A DNA stretch of 28,527 nucleotides, from the NCBI GenBank assembly GCA_905214225.1, contig CAJMLL010000031.1, forward strand, positions 1 through 28,527. The letters are read 5' to 3'. The notes below the pieces were generated by a model. It had not been told where the DNA came from. It did not search any database and saw only the letters and a program-made list of their open reading frames with translations. Below are positions 22,253 through 28,527 of the stretch, one piece after another (the first letter of the stretch is position 1; each line of letters opens with the position of its first letter). Position numbers and translations under genes: made by a program. Source of the stretch: an uncultured bacterium (lineage in GTDB: Bacteria > Bacillota > Clostridia > Peptostreptococcales > Anaerovoracaceae).

Positions 22253-22897
22253 ATGGAAAGAGATATAAAAGAAGTTCTGAGCGACGCCGCGGATGTGATC
22301 GCCGCGCAATTCGGTCCGGACACGGAGGTTGTAGTGCATGATTTCACCCGGGATCTGGATCATACAATTGTACACATCGTCAACGGCCATGTTACGGGAA
22401 GGAAGGTCGGCGACGGCCCGACCAAGTCCTTCCTGCGCGACCTGACGGAAAACAGTAATTTCAAGAAGCATCCGCGCACCATCTCCCTCACGGATGACGG
22501 ACGGACGATCCGCTCCTCCACCGTCAATTACTGCAATGACGACGGCACGCTGGCCTATTCCATGTGCATCAATCAGGACATTACGAACCTGATCACGCTG
22601 GAACAGGCCATTCAGGGAATGACAAAAGACAAATATTTTGAAACATCGATTCAGCAAGAGGCCGAAGAGAGTGGAACCATTTCCATCCAGGACGTAATGG
22701 AAAGCCTGATTTCTGAGGGTATCCGCAAGATCGGCATGCCGCCGGACCAGATGAACCGCGATGCGAAAATTGAGTTTATCCGTTTCCTGAACGAACGCGG
22801 AGTGTTCAAGATTCAGAAATCCGGTCAGGAAGTCTGCTCCCTGCTGAACATTTCTAAATTTACCTTATATAACTATATGGAAGAGGCGAAGAAATAA
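22253..22897 (+). CDS. YheO-like PAS-domain DNA-binding regulator
   Basis: This is a 214-residue protein with an N-terminal YheO-like PAS domain (about 1-120; FGPDTEVVVHDFTRDLDHTI, then the NYCNDDGTLAYSMCINQDIT block) and a C-terminal helix-turn-helix (about 165-212, ending SLLNISKFTLYNYMEEAKK). Relatives regulate purine, amino acid or aromatic metabolism in response to unknown small ligands. The ATG at 22253 is used because AGAAAGGA lies 9 bases upstream; the longer frame from 22061 is hydrophobic noise. It overlaps the following LysR gene by one base and is divergent from the 2-oxoacid oxidoreductase operon, so it probably regulates one or both. Confidence 0.88.
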   Translation: MERDIKEVLSDAADVIAAQFGPDTEVVVHDFTRDLDHTIVHIVNGHVTGRKVGDGPTKSFLRDLTENSNFKKHPRTISLTDDGRTIRSSTVNYCNDDGTLAYSMCINQDITNLITLEQAIQGMTKDKYFETSIQQEAEESGTISIQDVMESLISEGIRKIGMPPDQMNRDAKIEFIRFLNERGVFKIQKSGQEVCSLLNISKFTLYNYMEEAKK

Positions 22898-23799
22898 TGA
22901 ACAGCCAGCAGATCAACTTTTTTATGGCCGTCGCATCCAATCTGAGCTTTACCAAAACTTCAGAAGAATTGTTCGTCTCGCAGCCTGCTGTTTCCCGGCA
23001 GATTTCCATGCTGGAAAAGGAACTCGGAGTCCGGCTGTTCAACCGCAGCAACCACCGGACGGAGCTGACCGACGCGGGAAAACTGTATTACGACTTCTTC
23101 AGCCAGGCAAAAGCGCAGCTCAGAAACATTCAGCAGAAAATCGGTCTCCTGGAAAACGGCATACGGGAGCCTGTCCGTCTCGGGATCCTGGAAGGCTGGG
23201 ATATCGATGCCCTGCTGTTTCCGCTTCTTCAGCAGTTCGACCAGAAGCATCCGGATGCCGAGCTTTCCTTTAACTTCTTCGGACTGAAAGAAATCCGGAC
23301 CATGCTGCTGACCGGCGGAATCGATCTGGCATTAACACTCAGAAGCCGCCTTCTGGATGCGGAAGAAATCCAGTGTCTGGACGTCGCGTCTCCGAAGAAA
23401 CTTCTGATCTGCTCCAAAAATCACCCGGTCGTGATGCAGGCAGAGCATATTGAGGAGCTGACTCCCTACGACTTCCGCAATGTTACTTTCTATGCGCCCT
23501 GGGACAGTGCGGAAGAAAACATTGCGAAAGATATAGAAGGTTATCTGTCTCCTTACGGATTTACTCCTCATCTTCAGTTTGTTCACAACGCCGCAAGTAT
23601 GCTGACGGCTATACACTGCGGTCAGGGTGCCGGAATCATAAACACCTGGTCTTATGCAGCGCACGATCCTTCTGTTTTCTCCCTTCCTATGGAGATCTAT
23701 GACCATATCTGCCTGGCCTGGATGAGAGAATCTGAAAATCAGCATACGCAGAAAGCGGTCAGTATATTATCGGAAATCATCCGTTCCGAGGGAAAATAG
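22897..23799 (+). CDS. LysR-family regulator
   Basis: This is a 300-residue LysR-type protein: winged helix-turn-helix at 1-60 (NQINFFMAVASNLSFTKTSEELFVSQPAVSRQIS by position 3-36 region) and effector domain from about 90. Its ATG overlaps the TAA of the YheO-like gene (TAATG), so two different regulators are made from one transcript. The target is unknown; the downstream 24049-28469 genes and the divergent operon are candidates. A strong hairpin follows the stop. Confidence 0.9.
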   Translation: MNSQQINFFMAVASNLSFTKTSEELFVSQPAVSRQISMLEKELGVRLFNRSNHRTELTDAGKLYYDFFSQAKAQLRNIQQKIGLLENGIREPVRLGILEGWDIDALLFPLLQQFDQKHPDAELSFNFFGLKEIRTMLLTGGIDLALTLRSRLLDAEEIQCLDVASPKKLLICSKNHPVVMQAEHIEELTPYDFRNVTFYAPWDSAEENIAKDIEGYLSPYGFTPHLQFVHNAASMLTAIHCGQGAGIINTWSYAAHDPSVFSLPMEIYDHICLAWMRESENQHTQKAVSILSEIIRSEGK

Positions 23800-23822
23800 A
23801 GCCACAAAATAAAGCCATCAGG

Positions 23823-23859
23823 AAATGCCTGCCTTACGATGAATGCAGGGCAGGCATTT
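23823..23859 (+). terminator. Hairpin terminator after the LysR gene
   Basis: AAATGCCTGCC (23823-23833) pairs perfectly with GGCAGGCATTT (23849-23859) with a 15-base loop, 24 bases after the LysR stop. The T tract is short (ATTTCTGCTAT). Confidence 0.7.
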
Positions 23860-23883
23860 CTGCTATATAAACAGAATCAGACC

Positions 23884-23907
23884 GTACATAACAATATGGT
23901 TATGTAC
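23884..23907. promoter_or_regulatory. Operator-like inverted repeat upstream of the membrane protein gene
   Basis: GTACATAAC (23884-23892) and GTTATGTAC (23899-23907) form a perfect 9-bp dyad with a 6-base centre. The ATAAC-N6-GTTAT core resembles the interrupted palindromes of LysR proteins. It lies between the LysR gene and the 24049 gene, in an AT-rich stretch with several TATAAT-like boxes (for example 23953-23958). Confidence 0.5.
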
Positions 23908-24048
23908 AGTATGTCAGACAAAATATTATACATCCACAGAAGACTTTGATATTATAATAACAGGAAAACGCAGAGGACGTTCTCACGTACCAGGTAAGTT
24001 TCCGATGCATCAGAATAACAATTGAATTATACCATTCAGGAGAGTACT

Positions 24049-24522
24049 ATGCAGAAGAGTAAAAAACTTACGGCGGTCTATGCACTGATCATGGATCTGC
24101 CCCTCAGTATTGTGATTACACTGATTGCGATTAACCTTGCACACAATTTCACTTTGCAGATGTTTGTAATGAATACAATCATTGCATATATTCTAACCTT
24201 TCTGATTAACATGTTTATTCCCGCTCCAAAATGGGGATTTACATTTGCTGTAAAACACGCGAAGCCGGGAACATTCAAGTTCGGCCTGCTGCTGAACATG
24301 ATTGTGGCTGGAGTATTCGTCATTGTCCTGGATTTCACCATGACCGGTATCGGCGTGCTCGGTTTTCAGCATCTGGGAATGAAGGTTTACCTCATTTCCG
24401 TACTCGGAGGATTCATTCCATGCTATCTTCCGACACTGATTATCGCCATGCTGTGGAACGGTCCGTCAGACAGAATGTCAAGAGCCATCTGCAGAGAGCC
24501 GGTTCCGGAAATGCCGGAATAA
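24049..24522 (+). CDS. Small four-helix membrane protein of unknown function
   Basis: This is a 157-residue protein with four predicted membrane segments, near residues 8-30, 36-56, 83-106 and 117-140, and short polar loops (APKWGFTFAVKHAKPG between 2 and 3). I do not recognise it with certainty; the length and pattern are a little like DUF2798 proteins. The start at 24049 is chosen because AGGAGAG lies just upstream; the TTG at 24022 is not needed. It is the first gene after the LysR terminator and 48 bases ahead of the flavoprotein gene, so they probably share a transcript. Confidence 0.75.
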   Translation: MQKSKKLTAVYALIMDLPLSIVITLIAINLAHNFTLQMFVMNTIIAYILTFLINMFIPAPKWGFTFAVKHAKPGTFKFGLLLNMIVAGVFVIVLDFTMTGIGVLGFQHLGMKVYLISVLGGFIPCYLPTLIIAMLWNGPSDRMSRAICREPVPEMPE

Positions 24523-24570
24523 CAGAAGATGCATAGCAGAATATAATGTAACTTTAATGGAGGAATAATA

Positions 24571-25512
24571 ATGAAAGTATTAGGAATTTCCGGCGGAACG
24601 CCGAATGGAAACAACGACGCGATGTGCAGAGAAGCTCTGATGGGCGCTAAAGAAGCTGGTGCCGATGAGCTGCAGTTCATCAACTTAAATAAACTTCATA
24701 TCGAACACTGCACAGGATGCACAGCATGCGTTGTCAGCCTGATGACCGGAAAGGGCGGAAAATGTGTCCTGAAGGATGATTTCGACTGGCTGAGAGATAA
24801 GATGATGGATGCAGACGCAATCGTTTTCTCCATTCCGATTTTCGAAAAAGGCGCATCCGGCCTCTTCCATACACTGATGGACCGCATGGGACCGAGAAAC
24901 GATACAGCGATGAATATCGTTGGTACAGAGATTGCAGAGAAAACAGGCGGCACCGCTCCGGACCAGAGAATCCTGAAGCCGAAGACGGTTGCTTACATCG
25001 GTGTCGGCGGATCAGACTGGGCGACCAGAATTGAGTGCGACTTTAGAAACCAGGCCCTCACCCCAATGTGGAAAATCGTTGACACTGCCACATTCTCCTG
25101 GTCCAAGTCCATTATCATGGACGATGAAAAGGTTGCCCGCGCTCATGAAGTCGGATACAATCTCGTAAAGGAAACCCTGAAGGGATACGATGACGCACAG
25201 TATGTCGGTGATCCTGGCGTATGTCCTCACTGCCACAACCGCAACTTCTTCCTGAACGACGATGCGACCAAGGCAGTCTGCTGCGCATGCGGCCTTGAGG
25301 GAGAAATTAAGGTCGTTGACGGAAAGATTAAATTCGTCTTTGATCCTGAAGATGAACGCAAGGCACACGACACCCTGTCCGGAAAGTTCATCCATGCCGA
25401 CGACATTAAAGAAAACGAAGGAAAGCTGAAGGATTTCAAGTCCGATCCGGAGTTCAAGGCCCGCAAGAAAGCCTACAACGACTTTATCCAGCCGATCGTT
25501 CCAGAAAGATAA
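24571..25512 (+). CDS. Iron-sulfur-flavoprotein-like NAD(P)H-dependent oxidoreductase with zinc ribbon
   Basis: This is a 313-residue protein. Residues 1-195 form a flavodoxin-like FMN reductase domain (LGISGGTPNGNNDAMC at the phosphate loop, DADAIVFSIPIF near 79-90). A cysteine cluster C47-x2-C50-x2-C53-x11-C65 resembles the compact motif that holds a [4Fe-4S] cluster in iron-sulfur flavoproteins. A C-terminal zinc ribbon follows (CPHC near 218-221 and CCAC near 237-240), then a charged tail. It would move electrons from NAD(P)H or ferredoxin through FMN to an unknown acceptor. GGAGG-type site, ATG at 24571. A strong terminator follows, so the next genes are at least partly separate. Confidence 0.85.
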   Translation: MKVLGISGGTPNGNNDAMCREALMGAKEAGADELQFINLNKLHIEHCTGCTACVVSLMTGKGGKCVLKDDFDWLRDKMMDADAIVFSIPIFEKGASGLFHTLMDRMGPRNDTAMNIVGTEIAEKTGGTAPDQRILKPKTVAYIGVGGSDWATRIECDFRNQALTPMWKIVDTATFSWSKSIIMDDEKVARAHEVGYNLVKETLKGYDDAQYVGDPGVCPHCHNRNFFLNDDATKAVCCACGLEGEIKVVDGKIKFVFDPEDERKAHDTLSGKFIHADDIKENEGKLKDFKSDPEFKARKKAYNDFIQPIVPER

Positions 25513-25533
25513 TTTTTTTAAACCTATACCGCC

Positions 25534-25570
25534 GGCGCCGGAAAGCAGTTTCCGCGCTCCGGCGCCTTTT
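25534..25570 (+). terminator. Rho-independent terminator after the flavoprotein gene
   Basis: GGCGCCGG (25534-25541) pairs with CCGGCGCC (25559-25566) and is followed by TTTT (25567-25570), 22 bases after the stop codon. Confidence 0.8.
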
Positions 25571-25645
25571 CATACCCGGCCTCTTTCACAGCAGACCGCC
25601 GGACAGACAAAAAACAATCCGCAAGGAAGAAAGGAACTAGAATAA

Positions 25646-26518
25646 ATGAGAAAACCAGATTTTTACCCTGTAAGAAGCATCATCTACGTCGACCTCGCCC
25701 ACGAAGACTACCGTATCAAGCTGGAAAACTGGCTCTACCGCTATCATGTTCCGGACAGCATTTCCCAGTTCGGTCCATACGTATCCAAATACGCATTTTA
25801 TCAGGCCCTGCCGACTCCTCCGGGCGGCGAGCGCTTCGGAACCGTCCGCATGCAGATGACCGAGCACTACTGGCTGGCCAATCCGAATGACCTCCGCGAA
25901 TTCACCCATCACAAGGCCCTGACCGAATATTTCCCGAAGGACGTCCTCATCTGGCAGAACAATCTCCCGGATACCGGCCATTCCCATAATATCGTCAAGG
26001 CAGAAGAAGAGAACATGGAAGGAGACGATGCTCGTTCCGTAAAGGGAAATGAAGCCCTTGGCACGGTACCTTTTGTCTTCGCCTTCATCCCGGTCTGGTG
26101 GGAAGACGACTTCAAGGGTGAGGGACGCACAGTCGAGGACGGTCCGAACTACCGCTGGCAGTTCATGGTCCGCTATCCGGAAGGCGTATCCAGAGAAGAA
26201 GGCGACCGCTGGCTGAAGGAAGAGTTCATCCCGGCATTCACCGCTCAGGATGAGGTCACCCGCTGCCTGTCCAGCCACATCATGAAGGAAGTCAACAATT
26301 GCGACTTCGACCGCATCGTGGAAATGTGGTTCCCTTGCCAGAGCGCCTGGGTCACTGCTGTTCAGAAGGCCGCAGAGGCCGTAAAGAAGCCGGACTGGGC
26401 TGAGACAGAGGACTTCCCTTACCTGAAGAAATCCTACGGATTCGTCGGCATCTTCCTGTCCGACATCGCCCGCTCCGACAATATGACCCAGTACCACGGC
26501 TATATCACCATGCGTTAA
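25646..26518 (+). CDS. Tandem ferredoxin-like (EthD/dimeric alpha-beta-barrel type) protein, function unknown
   Basis: This is a 290-residue soluble protein that looks like two fused alpha-beta-barrel halves. The first half has ENWLYRYHVPDSISQFGPYV (27-46) and YAFYQAL (49-55), like the EthD pattern W..-H-x-P. The second half has a matching YRWQFMVRYPEGVSREEGDR (169-188) leading to WLKEEFIPAF (189-198). Candidate active residues are H34, H74, H88-H89, H112 and H114. EthD-like barrels act on hydrophobic or aromatic compounds as monooxygenases, isomerases, lyases or binding proteins; in this anaerobic setting an isomerase or hydrolytic lyase would be more likely (inference). AAAGGA precedes the ATG. 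It is co-oriented with the next two genes, only 14 bases from the next. Confidence 0.7.
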   Translation: MRKPDFYPVRSIIYVDLAHEDYRIKLENWLYRYHVPDSISQFGPYVSKYAFYQALPTPPGGERFGTVRMQMTEHYWLANPNDLREFTHHKALTEYFPKDVLIWQNNLPDTGHSHNIVKAEEENMEGDDARSVKGNEALGTVPFVFAFIPVWWEDDFKGEGRTVEDGPNYRWQFMVRYPEGVSREEGDRWLKEEFIPAFTAQDEVTRCLSSHIMKEVNNCDFDRIVEMWFPCQSAWVTAVQKAAEAVKKPDWAETEDFPYLKKSYGFVGIFLSDIARSDNMTQYHGYITMR

Positions 26519-26532
26519 GGACAGCGGACAAA

Positions 26533-27042
26533 ATGAAATCATCAAGGAAAGACATTTTATCTCTTGCCTTCCTGGTCGCTCTGCTGCCGCCGGTCTGGGC
26601 TGTCCTGGCACCGCACCTGAACATCAGTGTGGGACCGACCGCCCTGATCTGCGCCGGCATTTACGGTGCCAACGGAAACAAGTTCAGCGACGCCCTGAAA
26701 ATTTCCCTGGGCTATCTCGCGGGAGACCTCTGGGCCCTGCTCAGCGCGGTCATTACCGCATCTTCCGCTGCTGATAAGCTCGGACCGTCACTGCTCCTGT
26801 TTCTGACCCTGTTTGTCTTAGGCTTCCTCGCTGTTGTTATAGCAGCGAACCTGCCGAAGCTGTTTTTCCTTCCGGCATGGCTCAGCGGATGGGCCATCGG
26901 AATGCTGACAAACACCCTGTCACACGGCACTTCCCTGCTGAGCCTGACCATCCAGACCGGCGCCGCTATGCTCGTGGGTGTCTTCTACGTCGGCGCCCTG
27001 GTGGACAAACTGCAGAAACTCATGGCCGGAAAACAGTCATAG
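26533..27042 (+). CDS. DUF1097-like small membrane protein, possible transporter
   Basis: This is a 169-residue integral membrane protein with about five hydrophobic segments. The order of short motifs (LPPVWAVLAPHLNISVGPTALICAG by position near 18-42, then GYLAGDLWALL, and LPAWLSGWAIGM) is like DUF1097, whose members often sit beside permease or catabolic genes. It starts 14 bases after the barrel gene. Transport of the substrate or product of the neighbouring enzymes is a reasonable guess. Confidence 0.7.
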   Translation: MKSSRKDILSLAFLVALLPPVWAVLAPHLNISVGPTALICAGIYGANGNKFSDALKISLGYLAGDLWALLSAVITASSAADKLGPSLLLFLTLFVLGFLAVVIAANLPKLFFLPAWLSGWAIGMLTNTLSHGTSLLSLTIQTGAAMLVGVFYVGALVDKLQKLMAGKQS

Positions 27043-27119
27043 ACAGAAGGAACTTCAGGAGTACCGTAATATTAGTGACAAAAGCAATTGGGACAAGAGA
27101 TTACAGAAAGGAATATGAA

Positions 27120-28469
27120 ATGAGTCGAAGAACAGAAATGCTGATGAAAAACATGGAATACATCGGCTACACCGATCTGAACAAGAAACCGGGATTCCAG
27201 ATGGCCATGTATAAAAGCCCGGAAGGAAAGTATTACATCTATACTGCCTGCTTCCGCGATAACGGATTCAATATCGTCGATGTAACCGACCCGAAGAACC
27301 CGACTTCCACATGGGTGGAGGGTGACTGGATCGGCGAGATCCACGACGGACAGAGCCTGGCAAAAATTCAGGCCGCTGACGGAAAACTCCTCTGCTTCTA
27401 CGGCGGAACTATGCGCGTTCTGCACGGAACCCACGAAGTTCCATACTGGGGAGGCATGAAAATCTACGACATCAAAACCGATCCGATGCACCCGAAATTC
27501 CTGGGGCAGTTTGAATGCGAAGACGGACCTGGCGCCCACCGCTCCTTCTATAACGGCGGCGACTACGTCTACGTCCTCGGAAGCAAGCGCAACTTCATCG
27601 GCTACATTCTCCGGATCGTGGACATTTCCGATCCGACACACCCGGTAGAAGCCGGAAGCTGGTGGGCAGACGGCCAGTACATCGGAAACAAAAAAGCATC
27701 CGATATTCCGGAAGTTGGAACCGAGCCGTTCATGAAACTTCCAAACGGCCACGCCGTCACCGTAAAGAACGACATCGCCTACGCCGCATTCCCGAACGTC
27801 GGCTTCTGCCTGATCGATGTAAAGGATAAAACCCGTCCGCATCTGATCGGAAATATTCCGCTGAATCCGCCTTTCGCAAACGGACAGTCCGGCGCAGCCG
27901 TTCACACGGCTATGCCTCTCGGCGACCGCCCGTTCGCCATCGTAACCACAGAAGGCGAACGTCCGTGGTACTTCGACCCGAACCGCGAGACCGGCATGTT
28001 CCATAAAATCACCAGCCAGCCGATGAACATCATCGGAATGGTAGAAACCAGCGACATGGAAAACCCGAGCCTGATTTCCATTTTCCCGTATCCGGAAGTC
28101 CCGGAAGGCTATAAAAAATGCCACGGCGATAACTTCAACATCATCGACGGACAGCGCGTCGTCTTCGGCCCGCACAACATGTTCGACGCCTTCGGCCAGG
28201 ACTGCTACGAAAACCGTGACGACCGCGTTTACAACTGCCATTTCCAGGCCGGCCTCCGCGTATACGACGTCAGTGACCCATTCGTTCCAAAAGAAATCGC
28301 CTACTTCATGCCGCCAGACCCAGAAGGCACCTGGTTCGACATCGAAGACGGCACCCTCTTCCCTGGCCCGCACATCGGCATCGCAGAAGACTGCCTGGTC
28401 GACGACCGCGGATACATCTACGTGGATACCTATCAGGACGGTATGTATATCGTAAGGTGCACGGTGTAA
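27120..28469 (+). CDS. LVIVD-repeat beta-propeller protein with histidine in most blades
   Basis: This is a 449-residue protein with clear LVIVD-type repeats: FNIVDVTDPKNP (50-61), MKIYDIKTDPMHP (113-125), LRIVDISDPTHP (164-175), FCLIDVKDKTRP (229-240) and LRVYDVSDPFVP (379-390), suggesting a six- or seven-bladed propeller. Histidines recur at similar places between repeats: H75 (EIHDGQ), H140 (GAHRSF), H211 (NGHAV), H262 (VHTAM), H335 (KCHGDN), H352 (GPHNM) and H418 (GPHIG). That is the way metal sites are built on the axis of carotenoid-oxygenase and selenium-binding-protein propellers. No signal peptide is seen, so it is cytoplasmic. The start at 27120 follows AAAGGA by 7 bases; the longer frame from 26877 overlaps the membrane gene and is rejected. 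Exact function unknown. Confidence 0.82.
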   Translation: MSRRTEMLMKNMEYIGYTDLNKKPGFQMAMYKSPEGKYYIYTACFRDNGFNIVDVTDPKNPTSTWVEGDWIGEIHDGQSLAKIQAADGKLLCFYGGTMRVLHGTHEVPYWGGMKIYDIKTDPMHPKFLGQFECEDGPGAHRSFYNGGDYVYVLGSKRNFIGYILRIVDISDPTHPVEAGSWWADGQYIGNKKASDIPEVGTEPFMKLPNGHAVTVKNDIAYAAFPNVGFCLIDVKDKTRPHLIGNIPLNPPFANGQSGAAVHTAMPLGDRPFAIVTTEGERPWYFDPNRETGMFHKITSQPMNIIGMVETSDMENPSLISIFPYPEVPEGYKKCHGDNFNIIDGQRVVFGPHNMFDAFGQDCYENRDDRVYNCHFQAGLRVYDVSDPFVPKEIAYFMPPDPEGTWFDIEDGTLFPGPHIGIAEDCLVDDRGYIYVDTYQDGMYIVRCTV

Positions 28470-28527
28470 AAGAAGAACCCCACCCTTCCACGACGCTGAA
28501 TGATATGCTCCCCTTATGAGAGACAGT

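Noticed and set aside
27072..28373. 433-codon minus-strand open frame opposite the propeller gene
   Set aside because: It is antisense to a gene with clear LVIVD repeats and a proper ribosome site; the shadow has low-information composition.

Overview
The window looks like chromosomal DNA of an anaerobic, low-to-mid GC Firmicute of the class Clostridia (Lachnospiraceae or Anaerovoracaceae-like). The evidence is strong AGGAGG-type ribosome binding sites, a ferredoxin-dependent 2-oxoacid oxidoreductase, a butyryl-CoA:acetate-type CoA-transferase, an oxygen-sensitive Apr/siroheme sulfur pathway and a YheO-like regulator. The exact genus cannot be fixed from the sequence alone. There is no phage, transposase or cas gene.

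Left edge (1-1998): the 5' part of a PLP aminotransferase (minus strand), a tRNA-Ala(GGC), then about 1.2 kb without a convincing gene. This gap holds a highly ordered repeat structure. TTCCCGA and TCGGGAA half-sites alternate, with exactly 20 bases from each TCGGGAA to the next TTCCCGA. They lie in two blocks around a roughly 140-bp AT-rich core, flanked by TACAGTATAC motifs. This is the most striking non-coding signal in the window.

Sulfur region (1999-13713, all minus strand): a LysR regulator followed by metY-hcyS-hcyF-hcyD-sulfite reductase-tusA-like, a probable terminator, then chrA-aprA-aprB-cysD-cysN. Together these form a complete assimilatory route. Sulfate is probably imported by a CHR-family transporter, activated by CysDN ATP sulfurylase, reduced by an AprAB-type APS reductase, then by a small siroheme sulfite reductase. 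The sulfide is loaded on a ThiS-like carrier (HcyS) by an E1-like enzyme (HcyF) after trimming by a JAMM protease (HcyD), and delivered to O-acetylhomoserine by MetY to give homocysteine.

Middle (14322-16896): a PrsW-family intramembrane protease gene and an OFA-family MFS carrier, separated by spacers rich in palindromes. A 24-bp near-identical inverted copy of a sequence at 964-987 lies at 15571-15594, so the two copies bracket the whole sulfur region.

Right part: a minus-strand operon (22034-17264) encodes a P-loop ATPase of unknown role, the delta/alpha/beta/gamma subunits of a VOR/KOR-type 2-oxoacid:ferredoxin oxidoreductase, and a CoA-transferase. This is a module for turning a 2-oxoacid into acyl-CoA, reduced ferredoxin and free acid. 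Divergent from it on the plus strand are two overlapping regulator genes (YheO-like and LysR), then a small membrane protein, an iron-sulfur-flavoprotein-like oxidoreductase with a zinc ribbon, a tandem ferredoxin-like-barrel protein, a DUF1097-like membrane protein and a histidine-rich LVIVD beta-propeller. I do not recognise this last set as a described pathway. It is the best candidate in the window for an uncharacterised catabolic or reductive system.
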